From the NCBI RefSeq assembly GCF_005860805.1, contig NZ_VCEJ01000002.1:1782375-1846374 (forward strand): a stretch of DNA of 64,000 nt, read 5' to 3'. A program made the position numbers and the translations under genes. The DNA comes from Dyadobacter luticola. Its GTDB lineage: Bacteria; Bacteroidota; Bacteroidia; Cytophagales; Spirosomataceae. The notes below the pieces were generated by a model. That model saw only the letters and a list, made by a program, of their open reading frames with translations. It searched no databases and had not been told where the DNA came from. Below are positions 34,210 to 42,871 of this stretch, piece by piece (positions within the stretch are counted from its first letter, which is position 1; each line of letters opens with the position of its first letter).

Positions 34210-35098
34210 AAACCAGCACCACCGACAGCAGCATCGACAGAAATACCAGCAGCGCTGACGGCTCTTCATCCGCATCCAGAAAAGCGGCAAATACCGTCAC
34301 ATTCGCGGCCACCGGAAAAAGCGGTACAAATGCCAACATCCGGTAATCCTGGTCGTCCAGGTCTTGCAATATCACAGATGCCAGCAATGTGATTACGGTT
34401 AAGATCACTGCCGCAGCAATAGTCCTTACTGCCAGTAATTTTGAGAAATATTTTACCTGAATGTGCTTGAAATTGACCTTGCCCAGCTGCAAGCCGACAA
34501 TCAACATTCCCATCGCCGATACAACAAAGCTCACCACATCCGCCACCGGCTTCAACGATTCGGGCGTTTCGAGACCGGCGATTTTACCAATAATACCTGC
34601 TATAAAAACGTACAGAAAAGGAATTTTAAAAACTTCCTTCAATGCTTCCCGCGCCGATTGTTTGGTACGCGCTACCTGGTAAAAACCAATGGTATCGCCG
34701 TACAATGCCGAGCCCAGGTAAATGCAGATCAGCACGCTCACGCCCTCTTTGCCAAAAAGCGCCGTGACGATGGGGATACCGAAAAATGCAATGTTGAAAA
34801 AAGAGAAGGCGCTCCGCAAAAGCAGCGGATTAATCTCGGAAGGCACTTTTTTATGGAAAAACTTGGCGACGTAGTTCATCAATAAGGCCAGCAAGAAAGT
34901 CACTACCGGCAGAGTAGCCAGCTTGGACGGGTCCGCATCGAGCATATTCCCGAAAACCAGCAGCGGCAGCAGCACCTTGATCAGCGGCCAGCTTACGTAG
35001 CTGGATTTTACGTCCCATTTTTTGCCAATCCACCAGCCTGCCGGCACAAATGCCATGACGGGCAGCAACTCGCCATATACTTTAAGAAGCTTTTCCAA
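34184..35098 (-). CDS. AEC-family (auxin efflux carrier type) transporter
   Basis: About 304 residues from a TTG at 35098 (then EKLLKVYGELLPVMAF), a start that keeps the first membrane helix whole; an ATG at 35161 would overlap the upstream gene by 80 bp and an ATG at 35056 would cut into the helix. The sequence is about ten membrane segments with the family pattern (VLLPLLVFGNML, AFSFFNIAFFGIPIVTALFGKEGV, VVSFVVSAMGMLIVGLQLGKV). AEC carriers export organic anions; the substrate cannot be told. Convergent overlap with the lycopene cyclase gene; same orientation as the FAD protein upstream. Confidence 0.82.
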   Translation of the reverse strand: MEKLLKVYGELLPVMAFVPAGWWIGKKWDVKSSYVSWPLIKVLLPLLVFGNMLDADPSKLATLPVVTFLLALLMNYVAKFFHKKVPSEINPLLLRSAFSFFNIAFFGIPIVTALFGKEGVSVLICIYLGSALYGDTIGFYQVARTKQSAREALKEVFKIPFLYVFIAGIIGKIAGLETPESLKPVADVVSFVVSAMGMLIVGLQLGKVNFKHIQVKYFSKLLAVRTIAAAVILTVITLLASVILQDLDDQDYRMLAFVPLFPVAANVTVFAAFLDADEEPSALLVFLSMLLSVVLVSIATPLLG

Positions 35099-36602
35099 TG
35101 ATCTGGGCGGTGAGGTGGCGGCAGAGGTTGCCAATCGTTTTAACATTAAACCATACCGCATTCACATCCAGCAGCACGCCGTTGGTAATGTGGCCAACCG
35201 CATAAAAATTCGGACTTACCTGATCGCCCGAAATAACCTGCATCGTCTCGGTATTGATCTTGATCCCGCCCACCGGATCGGGGTCAATCAGCTTGCTCTT
35301 CAGGAGGTTCTGCATCAGCTCAGACTTCATGTGTTCCACCGCCGAGGCCGGGCCGGTCGCATTGATCAGGTATTTTTCAAAAGCGGTTTTCCCGCCGTCA
35401 AACTCTATTTTAAATGCATCTTCGTGCTCATCATATTCCACGCCTTCCATCTTTGGAATAATGTTAAGCTGCCCTTTTTCAAACAGGTCAAGCACACGTC
35501 GCGCATTTACAAGCGGCATACAGTGCCGGTGCGACGCCCAGTAGCTGCCCAGCCATTTTTTAAAACGCAGCTTTTCGTCCGCGTCCAGCCATTTCCACAT
35601 TTGTGAACTGTCGTACCGTAGCGAATACGGAATGTTTATCAGCGCGTCGCCGCCATTTTCTGCGATCTGAATGTCGTCTTTCAACAATTCACCGGCTGTC
35701 TTATGGTCACGTTTGGTAGCTTTCCAATCTATTTTTCCGCCGGCATAATGTTCTGCTTCCTGCATAAATAATCGGAGCACTTCTTTCACCGTCGGGTTGC
35801 GAAGCTGCGTGCGCTGGATCTCGTGGAGATTTTTGAGGGTAAGAAACTGGCGCTCCGGCATTTCCTGCTTCTCCGGCTGCACGCGTGGAAGCTGGCCGTC
35901 AAGCGAGTAGCAGTGAATTTGACCAGTATAACCATTGTCCGTCAATGTCATCAAAGCGTCGATCGCGCTCAGGCTGGACCCAATGATCGCCACGTCTGCG
36001 TCTTTGGGGATGCGGTCCAGGATCGGCTCCGACGGCCAGGGTGCACTGAAATAATGTGACCTTTTTTCCAATTCCGGATATTTATTCCCAACCGGCGTGC
36101 CTGGCGCCAGTAGCAGAATATCGCACTTGTGTGTTTTATTACCCGATAACGAAATCGAAAAACCATCACCGAGCCGGGTTACTGCCAGCGCGGATGCGTG
36201 GATCACCTCGGTTTGCATCCCTTCATCTTGCGCCAGCCGGAAGTAATGCTGGAACTGTTCTGCCAGGTAGTCGCCATAAAGTCTACGGGTTGTGAAAGCC
36301 TCATTTTTCCCTTGATTATCAACTACCTCATCCCCCACCCGGTCGTCGTGGCGGATGAGCCACTCGCTGAAATGCTGCGGCTCGGACACGTGAATACCCA
36401 TCAAATCGGCCTGAGTGTTAAGGATATGTCCCTGCTCGCGGGTGCCAAATGCCAGGCCACGTCCTACCTCGCTGTTTTCTTCTATAATGGTAATGCTGAC
36501 TTTGCGGTGACTATCCGCGATGCGGAGTTGGAGAAAGAGTTCTATGAAAGCAGAGATCCCGCAGGCGCCGCCGCCCACAATCGTAATGTTTTGTAAATGC
36601 AT
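35082..36602 (-). CDS. FAD/NAD(P)-binding oxidoreductase of unknown substrate
   Basis: 506 residues, no signal peptide. N-terminal nucleotide fold ITIVGGGACGISAFIELFL with EENSEVGRGLAFG, a middle second nucleotide motif VAIIGSSLSAIDALMTLTDNG, and a C-terminal block YAVGHITNGVLLDVNAVWFNV. This order matches the FAD-NAD(P)-binding family of HI0933/YdhS-like proteins; enzymes with related folds hydroxylate or oxidise small molecules, but this branch has no agreed activity. The 3' end overlaps the transporter reading frame, so the two may be co-expressed. Confidence 0.8.
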   Translation of the reverse strand: MHLQNITIVGGGACGISAFIELFLQLRIADSHRKVSITIIEENSEVGRGLAFGTREQGHILNTQADLMGIHVSEPQHFSEWLIRHDDRVGDEVVDNQGKNEAFTTRRLYGDYLAEQFQHYFRLAQDEGMQTEVIHASALAVTRLGDGFSISLSGNKTHKCDILLLAPGTPVGNKYPELEKRSHYFSAPWPSEPILDRIPKDADVAIIGSSLSAIDALMTLTDNGYTGQIHCYSLDGQLPRVQPEKQEMPERQFLTLKNLHEIQRTQLRNPTVKEVLRLFMQEAEHYAGGKIDWKATKRDHKTAGELLKDDIQIAENGGDALINIPYSLRYDSSQMWKWLDADEKLRFKKWLGSYWASHRHCMPLVNARRVLDLFEKGQLNIIPKMEGVEYDEHEDAFKIEFDGGKTAFEKYLINATGPASAVEHMKSELMQNLLKSKLIDPDPVGGIKINTETMQVISGDQVSPNFYAVGHITNGVLLDVNAVWFNVKTIGNLCRHLTAQIIGKAS

Positions 36603-36610
36603 CTGTAACT

Positions 36611-36668
36611 GATTCTTGCTGATGTCCCCGTCATTTTGAAAGGTTTTGCGGGGGCTTCTTCAAGAATC
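36611..36668. other. Imperfect inverted repeat upstream of two divergent genes
   Basis: GATTCTTG (36611-36618) pairs with CAAGAATC (36661-36668), and inside it CCCCG (36626-36630) pairs with CGGGG (36649-36653), with equal 7-base internal sides. It lies in the 228-bp divergent region between the FAD protein (minus) and the low-complexity protein (plus). No T-run; a protein-binding or leader role is possible. Confidence 0.3.
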
Positions 36669-36791
36669 GTGCGCAGGAAAAAGTATTTTGAAAAACATCA
36701 CTTTAAGTGGTAACCTGCTGGTATGAAGTGCAGGCTGGGAGAACATTAAAATCTCCTAGCATGATTTTTTATAAACCGTGCATTCAAAATT

Positions 36792-36821
36792 CTTCATTAA
36801 CAACAAATACTTCATTAACAA
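36792..36821. repeat. 12-bp direct repeat in the leader of the low-complexity protein gene
   Basis: CTTCATTAACAA occurs at 36792-36803 and again at 36810-36821, 18 bp apart and just before the ATG at 36831. It could be a translation or regulator site, or a simple slippage duplication. Confidence 0.5.
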
Positions 36822-36830
36822 AACAAGATT

Positions 36831-37385
36831 ATGAAAAAGCTAACAATGAGTGTGGCCATGATGCTAATGGTAGCAGCCGGGTCAGTTTACGCACAGACTA
36901 CGACAGACCAAACTAAAATGAAAGAGAATTCGACGCAGGGATCGACTTCTACGCAAAGCTCTACTTCGTCTACTACCCGTAACGGTACCGGATTATCACA
37001 AACCAACGACACGGTTCAAGGTCAGAAACCTGCAAACCAGGGCGCAGTACAGGAAACCAACTCGCTGCCTTCGACTACACGCAACGGAACAGGTATGTCA
37101 CAAACGAATGATATGAAAATGAATCAGTCAAAAGACACCACCGGACAGAACAGCAGCAACAGCACACAGTCGCAGGGTAACAGCGCGGGAGGAACTTCGG
37201 CATGGCCGCAGGCAACTGGTACCACCGGCGCTACTACGCCAGAATCCCAAACACCAGCTACTTCGTCTTCGACAACCAGCACAGATGGCAGCTCAGCGAC
37301 CATGGATTCTAAATCGTCCAAAGACGGCAAAATGAAAAGAAGCGACCGGAAGAAACGCCAGTCGGATGGTCAGAAGCCAGAATAG
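36831..37385 (+). CDS. Secreted low-complexity Ser/Thr/Gln-rich protein
   Basis: 184 residues. The signal peptide (MKKLTMSVAMMLMVAAGSVYAQ) is followed by an almost uncharged S/T/Q/N/G-rich sequence and a basic C-terminal tail (KMKRSDRKKRQSDGQKPE). A 13-residue unit TTRNGTG[LM]SQTND occurs twice, 34 residues apart. The two copies differ at eight synonymous sites and one replacement (Leu/Met) out of 13 codons, so the protein sequence is being kept. No family is recognised. An intrinsically disordered periplasmic or surface protein is inferred. A strong terminator follows, so it is a single-gene unit. Confidence 0.75.
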   Translation: MKKLTMSVAMMLMVAAGSVYAQTTTDQTKMKENSTQGSTSTQSSTSSTTRNGTGLSQTNDTVQGQKPANQGAVQETNSLPSTTRNGTGMSQTNDMKMNQSKDTTGQNSSNSTQSQGNSAGGTSAWPQATGTTGATTPESQTPATSSSTTSTDGSSATMDSKSSKDGKMKRSDRKKRQSDGQKPE

Positions 37386-37415
37386 GCTGAATGATAGCAT
37401 AGTTTAAATAGTGCA

Positions 37416-37441
37416 GAATGCCCGGTTTGTGCCGGGCATTC
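37416..37441 (+). terminator. Intrinsic terminator
   Basis: Perfect 10-bp stem GAATGCCCGG / CCGGGCATTC with a six-base loop (37426-37431), followed by TTCGTTTTC. It lies 30 bp past the low-complexity protein gene. The remaining 190 bp up to 37631 show no gene. Confidence 0.8.
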
Positions 37442-37631
37442 TTCGTTTTCAAATAGTTCTTTATTCTGATTCTCAGATTGGGCAGAGCTGAAAACTTTGC
37501 ACGTCAATTTCCCCACAAAAAATGGCTAACAACTTGTAGCTCTAAGAATTGAGGATGAATTTCCCAAAAAAGATACGGACGGATATGGTCTGTGTTTTTT
37601 GTAACGCAGCGTACACTTAAATCAACAAACC

Positions 37632-38447
37632 ATGAAGAAGACCATCGTTTTTATACACGGCATGTTCCAGAATGGCAAAAGCTGGGACAGGTGGGTGTAT
37701 CATTTTGAGCAGCTGGGTTACAATTGTGTTGTGCCCTCCTGGCCGGACCACATCGGCAACCCGGCCGCGCTCCGGGCCAATACGCCTTCCACATTGGGCG
37801 ACCTGATGCTGGAAGATGTGATCGCCGCCATCGAACAGGTGGTAATTGACGCAGGCGGCGGACGGCAGGATGTGAACGAGAAACCGATTGTGATCGGGCA
37901 TTCGGTGGGTGGCTTGCTTGCGCAGATCTTTGTCAACAAAAACCTGGCGAGCCTTGGTGTCGCGATCTGCCCGGTGGCGCCCAACAAAATGATGACGCTC
38001 GACTGGCCGTTTTTCAAAAACGTGGCAGCGATCACAAATCCGTTTAAAGGTGACGAGCCTTTTAAGCATACCTCCGAGACATTCCACGAAAGCTTTTGTA
38101 ACACTCTGGACGAAGCAACTGCACGGACCGCATTCGAAGAAACGGCGACTTATGACAGCCGAAATGTATTGCGCGGTTGCCTGGGAGAGTACGGCGAAAT
38201 CCCACTCGATACGCCGCATGTACCCATGTTGTTCATCGGCGCAAAAGAAGACCATATCATCCCCTACGAGCTGGTTGAGAAGACCTATAATGCTTACAAA
38301 GACGAAGAAAGCGGTGATGTAAGCCTGCTGATTTTTGAAAATAAATCACATTTTATCTGCGGCGAGCCGGGCTGGGAAATCATTGCGGGGCAGATTGCAG
38401 GGTGGATCCGGGAAAAAGAGCATGTTGTTGCCAAAAGCACGTTGTAG
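37632..38447 (+). CDS. Alpha/beta hydrolase with Ser nucleophile
   Basis: 271 residues, cytosolic. Oxyanion motif IHGMFQNG, nucleophile elbow VIGHSVGG with Ser91, acid loop IGAKEDHIIP, and catalytic His in ENKSHFICGEPGW. It shares layout and several motifs with the hydrolase at 6355-7137 (PxxMMT after the core, GxPGWE before the last helix), so they are probable paralogs some 30 kb apart. An esterase or lipase-like activity is likely; the natural substrate is unknown. A perfect-stem terminator follows at 38504-38538. Confidence 0.87.
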   Translation: MKKTIVFIHGMFQNGKSWDRWVYHFEQLGYNCVVPSWPDHIGNPAALRANTPSTLGDLMLEDVIAAIEQVVIDAGGGRQDVNEKPIVIGHSVGGLLAQIFVNKNLASLGVAICPVAPNKMMTLDWPFFKNVAAITNPFKGDEPFKHTSETFHESFCNTLDEATARTAFEETATYDSRNVLRGCLGEYGEIPLDTPHVPMLFIGAKEDHIIPYELVEKTYNAYKDEESGDVSLLIFENKSHFICGEPGWEIIAGQIAGWIREKEHVVAKSTL

Positions 38448-38503
38448 TTTGGTTTCCCCAGGATGCACAACATTTTGAAAAAAATAACATTGCGGACAAA
38501 AGG

Positions 38504-38538
38504 CAAAATCCTGCAAATCGCTGATTTGCAGGATTTTG
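38504..38538 (+). terminator. Intrinsic terminator
   Basis: A perfect 16-bp stem, CAAAATCCTGCAAATC / GATTTGCAGGATTTTG, with a three-base loop (38520-38522). A short T-rich tail (TTTAA) follows. It ends the hydrolase transcript; the next gene starts at 38639. Confidence 0.8.
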
Positions 38539-38638
38539 TTTAATGGTGCGATCTCTTGCCTTTGTGGCCGCGCAGGCTGCCTGCTGCTGGCACAATAATT
38601 CTTTATGACTGGCTTCTTTAATTTGACATCGATCACCT

Positions 38639-39796
38639 ATGAACATCAACGTAACCAATGACCTGCTTTGCTTCTCCCATTTGAGATGGGATTTTGTTTA
38701 CCAGAGACCCCAGCATCTGATGTCGCGTTTCGCTAAAAACGGGCGTGTGTTTTTTCTGGAAGAGCCTATCCTGGATGCGCCCGGCAAACCTTACATGCAA
38801 ATTGAAAAAAAACTTCCCGGGCTCTGGCTCTGTGTGCCGCATTTGCCGGCCGGAAGTTCGCAAAACTTCATACTGGCAACGATGGAGTCGCTACTGACCG
38901 AATTTTTTGCCGAGCGTGACAGTACTAATTTTACTTTTTGGTATTACACCCCGATGGCCCTCGAATTTTCAAGGGATTTCGAGCCGGCACTGGTGGTGTA
39001 CGATTGTATGGATGAGTTATCTGCTTTCAAATTTGCTCCGGCCAAGATCAAATTTATGGAGCAGCAGCTTTTTTCCCGGGCGGATGTTGTTTTCACCGGC
39101 GGGCTAACATTGTATGAAGCAAAGAAAACGGCGCATGCCAACATTTTTCCGTTTCCCAGCAGCATCGACAAACAACATTTCCAGCAAGCCCGGACTACTA
39201 CGGAAGAGCCTGCCGACCAATCGGTTATCGATGGTGTGAAACTGGGTTTTTATGGTGTGATCGATGAGCGCTTCGACCGTGACCTGATTGACCAGATCGC
39301 TTCCCGAAAGCCGGAGTGGCAATTTGTGCTGATTGGTCCGGTGGTTAAAATCGATCCGGCAACATTGCCCCAGGCGCCCAACATTCACTATCTCGGAGGA
39401 AAAAATTACCAGCAGCTGCCTGAATACCTTTCGGGTTGGAGCGTAGCTTTGATCCCCTTTCTGCTAAATGAATCGACGCGCTTTATCAGCCCGACCAAAA
39501 CACCCGAGTACCTGGCAGCAGGAAGGCCGGTGGTGTCTACGGCGATCAGAGACGTGATCGATCCGTATGAAGTAAACGGGCTTGTGAGCATCGGTGAGGA
39601 TGCTGATACCTTTATATCCGCGATAGAAAAACAGCTGAAAAATATCGAAAATCCAGCCTGGCTTGATGCGGTAGATGATTACCTGGCCGATAAATCTTGG
39701 GAACATACCTTCCTGGCGATGACGGACCTGATGCGCTCGGCCATGCTAAGCAAAAAAGAGGTAATCCTTAACAGTGAGCTGAAAAATGCAAGTTGA
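38639..39796 (+). CDS. Glycosyltransferase, GT-B fold (GT1/TuaH-like)
   Basis: 385 residues, cytosolic. The start HLRWDFVYQRPQHLMSRFAK is typical of the TuaH-like glycosyltransferases, and the C-terminal donor domain shows KLGFYGVIDERFD, HYLGGKNYQQLPEYLSGWSVALIPFL and the acidic sugar-nucleotide block TKTPEYLAAGRPVVSTAIRD. These enzymes build surface polysaccharide or glycolipid. The downstream glycosidase gene begins 11 bp before its stop, so the two are translationally coupled and probably act on the same glycan. Confidence 0.88.
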   Translation: MNINVTNDLLCFSHLRWDFVYQRPQHLMSRFAKNGRVFFLEEPILDAPGKPYMQIEKKLPGLWLCVPHLPAGSSQNFILATMESLLTEFFAERDSTNFTFWYYTPMALEFSRDFEPALVVYDCMDELSAFKFAPAKIKFMEQQLFSRADVVFTGGLTLYEAKKTAHANIFPFPSSIDKQHFQQARTTTEEPADQSVIDGVKLGFYGVIDERFDRDLIDQIASRKPEWQFVLIGPVVKIDPATLPQAPNIHYLGGKNYQQLPEYLSGWSVALIPFLLNESTRFISPTKTPEYLAAGRPVVSTAIRDVIDPYEVNGLVSIGEDADTFISAIEKQLKNIENPAWLDAVDDYLADKSWEHTFLAMTDLMRSAMLSKKEVILNSELKNAS

Positions 39797-40961
39797 TGGC
39801 AGCGAAGCGCCGTTCAAATCCTTCTGGATGGCGGGCTTCGAATGTGCCGATCAGCTGAACGCATTTGGTGACCGGGTCGATTTGCTGACGGAAACGGCGC
39901 ACATCGAGCTGATCAGGGAAGATTATGAACGGATTTCGGCACTGGGTATCAAAACGGTCCGTGAAGGAATCCGGTGGAGTGTGGTAGAGCCAAAGCCCTA
40001 TCAGTACGACTTTAAGGAGGTAATTGAAATGATCGTCGCGGCAAAAGATTTGGGCATCCAGCAGTTGTGGGATGTTTGCCATTTTGGTTTCCCGGACGAT
40101 CTTACCCCTTTTCACCCGAAATTCCATTCGCGTTTTGTCTCGCTCTGCCTGGCGTTTCTGGAATGTTATACCCGGCACAATCCGGGCGAAATGTTATATG
40201 TTACGCCCGTCAATGAAGTGAGCTTCCTTTCCTGGCTGGGGGGCGACGCGGGCGGCACCGTACCGTATTGCCGTAAAAATGGCTGGGATGTCAAGTATGC
40301 CCTGACAAAAGAGTTTATAGGCGGCGCGCAGGCGATGAAAATGGCCAGTGACCGGGTAAGAATCGTTACGACCGAGCCGCTCGTCAATATGGTACCCGGC
40401 CTTTTCCCCACGTGGGAAGATACGCTTCAAGCCGAAAAGGAAAATGAATTGCAATTCCAGTCGCTGGATATGCTTTTGGGAAGAATATGCCCGGAACTCG
40501 GGGGTTATGAAGAGCTCGTCGACATTGTCGGTTTCAATTACTATTACAATAACCAATGGATCACGGGCAGCTTCCAGTTTCTTGGCTGGAACGATCCGGT
40601 TCCTGACCCGCGCTGGAAGCCACTCGCCGACTTAATCGAAAACGCCTACCAGCGCTATGGCAAACCCCTGATCATTTCAGAAACCAGTCACCCGAAAGAA
40701 GACCGCCCGCTGTGGATCGATATGATCGGTGAGCAATGTGCAGCATTACTCCGCCGGGATGTGCCGCTGCTCGGCGTTTGCCTCTACCCGATCATCGACC
40801 GGCCGGACTGGGATAACCTGCACATCTGGCACCAGGCGGGCATCTGGGATTATGATGGTTTTGACAAAAAAAGCCGGGTCCTGCACGAAGAATCCGCCAT
40901 CGCGCTTTTCAAAGCTCAGCTTATGCTCGACGATTGTTTGGCACTCCGGACTATAAGTTGA
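39786..40961 (+). CDS. Clan GH-A glycoside hydrolase (family 1-like)
   Basis: 391 residues with no signal peptide, so cytosolic. TIM-barrel elements are clear: GIKTVREGIRWSVVEP, TPVNEVSF with the acid/base Glu144 after Asn, VGFNYYYNNQW and IISETSH with the nucleophile Glu299. Together these are the clan GH-A signature, closest in style to family 1 beta-glycosidases but shorter than their usual length. Being overlapped with a glycosyltransferase suggests trimming or quality control of the same product rather than food-glycan breakdown (inference). Confidence 0.8.
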   Translation: MQVDGSEAPFKSFWMAGFECADQLNAFGDRVDLLTETAHIELIREDYERISALGIKTVREGIRWSVVEPKPYQYDFKEVIEMIVAAKDLGIQQLWDVCHFGFPDDLTPFHPKFHSRFVSLCLAFLECYTRHNPGEMLYVTPVNEVSFLSWLGGDAGGTVPYCRKNGWDVKYALTKEFIGGAQAMKMASDRVRIVTTEPLVNMVPGLFPTWEDTLQAEKENELQFQSLDMLLGRICPELGGYEELVDIVGFNYYYNNQWITGSFQFLGWNDPVPDPRWKPLADLIENAYQRYGKPLIISETSHPKEDRPLWIDMIGEQCAALLRRDVPLLGVCLYPIIDRPDWDNLHIWHQAGIWDYDGFDKKSRVLHEESAIALFKAQLMLDDCLALRTIS

Positions 40962-41066
40962 ATAAATTCATTGCTGACCGGTACGGTATTTGTTATTCGT
41001 TGAATCATGTTTCAACCGGGAAAACCGGGCATGTTTCTCTAAAATGAGATAAAAAGGCGATAACAA

Positions 41067-42326
41067 ATGGCGAAAGCAACCGGAGACAAATCTTTTGACA
41101 AACTCTTAGCATACCTTCACTCGCGACGGGAGACATTTTTGAACAGCTGGCGCGAGGCCTGTATCCGGGATGCTACCCTTTCCAGCAAAGGCAGTTTCTC
41201 GAGAGAAGAATTTAATGATCAGGTACCTGTCCTCCTGGATATTCTCGAACAGCGCCTGCTCGGTATCACGGAAAGTGATGATGTGATCAACATTGCCAGT
41301 GAGCACGGGTTGCACAGGTGGCAGGCGGGTTACGATCTGCACGAGCTGATCATAGAATTCGAGCACCTTTTCAGGATTCTTCAGGAATATGTCCAGAAGT
41401 TCGTAGAAGAAAATCCAAAGCTTGGATTGGCGTCGGTGACAGCCATGTACAGCCAGTTATCGCGCACTTATGCCGATTCGGTGCGGGGAAGTGTAAGCTA
41501 CTATTATCGATTAAGGCAAACTTCTGCCGCAGAGCAGGCCGCTAACCTGCAAAGTGCCTTGGAGCAGCTGCAGACACTGAACAAAAAACGCAGCGAACAC
41601 CTCCGCCAGAGCGCCCACGATTTACGTTCCAGTTTCAGCATTGCCATGATGGCTTCGCAGATGTGGGATATGCCTGCCTCGGAAAAAGAGCGCGCGGAAA
41701 TTTTTGAAATGCTGAACAGAAACCTGGTTTCGATCCGTGATATGCTTTTGCAGCTGACTGATTTCTCCAAGATCGAGGCGGGACAGGAAATCATTGAAAA
41801 TAAGGATTTTGACGTATCCGAACTACTGCGATCGCTGATCAGGACCACATTACCGCTGGCGGAGAAAAAGCAAATTTCACTCGAAGGAGAAGGACCGGAA
41901 AAGATGGTCGTCCACAGCGACCCGATCCTCGTGCAGCGCATTTTCCAGAATCTGGTTCACAATGCTTTGAAATACACCGAAATAGGCGGCGTGTTTATTT
42001 CCTGGGCCAATGAAAGTAATTCACGCTGGATACTGAGCATCCAGGATACAGGTCCGGGATTTGCCGAAAACAGTGCCGCGGCGCTTTTTGCCGAACAACT
42101 GAAACCTTCCATACATACCACGGCGATTTACCAGGAAGGAAAAATGCTGCAGTCGGTCGTCCCCACCAAAGTTGATAAAAATAAGAGCACGGTTTTTAAA
42201 GAAAGTGAAGGCCTGGGTTTGGTCATCGTGAAAAAAATCTGCGAGCTGATGAAGGCTACCATGGATATGGAAAGCAAACCCGGACAGGGAACGTTGGTCA
42301 GGATCCGGTTTCCGTCGGTAAAATAA
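41067..42326 (+). CDS. Cytosolic sensor histidine kinase with RsbRD-like input domain
   Basis: 419 residues, no membrane segment. Residues 10-150 match the RsbRD N-terminal helical domain (LAYLHSRRETFLNSWREACI, GYDLHELIIEFEHLFRIL). Coiled-coil linker, then HisKA with LRQSAHDLRSSF (His184), and HATPase with FQNLVHNALKYTEIGG, IQDTGPGF and GLGLVIVKKICELM. An internal stress input is likely. A lone receiver follows 58 bp downstream, forming a probable pair. Confidence 0.88.
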   Translation: MAKATGDKSFDKLLAYLHSRRETFLNSWREACIRDATLSSKGSFSREEFNDQVPVLLDILEQRLLGITESDDVINIASEHGLHRWQAGYDLHELIIEFEHLFRILQEYVQKFVEENPKLGLASVTAMYSQLSRTYADSVRGSVSYYYRLRQTSAAEQAANLQSALEQLQTLNKKRSEHLRQSAHDLRSSFSIAMMASQMWDMPASEKERAEIFEMLNRNLVSIRDMLLQLTDFSKIEAGQEIIENKDFDVSELLRSLIRTTLPLAEKKQISLEGEGPEKMVVHSDPILVQRIFQNLVHNALKYTEIGGVFISWANESNSRWILSIQDTGPGFAENSAAALFAEQLKPSIHTTAIYQEGKMLQSVVPTKVDKNKSTVFKESEGLGLVIVKKICELMKATMDMESKPGQGTLVRIRFPSVK

Positions 42327-42384
42327 AAAGCAGTAGTGCCCCTATTTTGAATTTGACAACAAAAATATTTTTCTAACCTAAAAA

Positions 42385-42786
42385 ATGACAAAATCTACAA
42401 CCTGTGTCCTGATTGACGATGACCAGGAAGAATACGAACTGTTTTCACTGGGACTATCCCATACATCACTCGGCGTGACCTGCCACTATTTTCAAACATG
42501 TGCGGAGGCTGTCGAATTCTATGGACAGGATGGGATCGGTGTCCCGGATTTTATTTTTGTAGATGGGCGCCTGGTCGAAATGGAGGGTAAAAATTGCATT
42601 GCCGAGCTGCGCGGACTTCCCCTGCTCGAAGCCGTGAAAATGTACCTTTATTCAGGTATGGAATATACCGACGCGGAAAATGAGAATATGACGCAGCTTC
42701 GTATCGGTTTTCTCAAAAAACAAGCTTCCATCGCTCAGCTGGGCGAGGAACTGAAAATACTTTTGCAGGCGGGAAATTTATTGTAA
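42385..42786 (+). CDS. Single-domain response regulator
   Basis: 133 residues: a receiver with acidic triad DDD (11-13), phospho-acceptor Asp60 (FIFVDGRLVEMEGKN) and Lys near residue 111 (GFLKKQ). No output domain. It may accept phosphate from either flanking kinase, or act as a phosphate shuttle or sink. The N-terminal VLIDDDQEEYELF is like receivers that accompany GAF kinases in Cytophagales. Confidence 0.85.
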   Translation: MTKSTTCVLIDDDQEEYELFSLGLSHTSLGVTCHYFQTCAEAVEFYGQDGIGVPDFIFVDGRLVEMEGKNCIAELRGLPLLEAVKMYLYSGMEYTDAENENMTQLRIGFLKKQASIAQLGEELKILLQAGNLL

Positions 42787-42871
42787 CCTCATTGGCGACA
42801 AACACTTTTTTTCGACTCGATAATCCTTTAAGTTTACTTCCTGCCGCAGCAATTTAAGATAAGGGAGTTTC

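Noticed and set aside
38534..38543. TTTTGTTTAA as a second copy of the CarH-like operator arm
   Set aside because: It belongs to the right arm and tail of the terminator at 38504-38538 and has no partner arm of the operator type.
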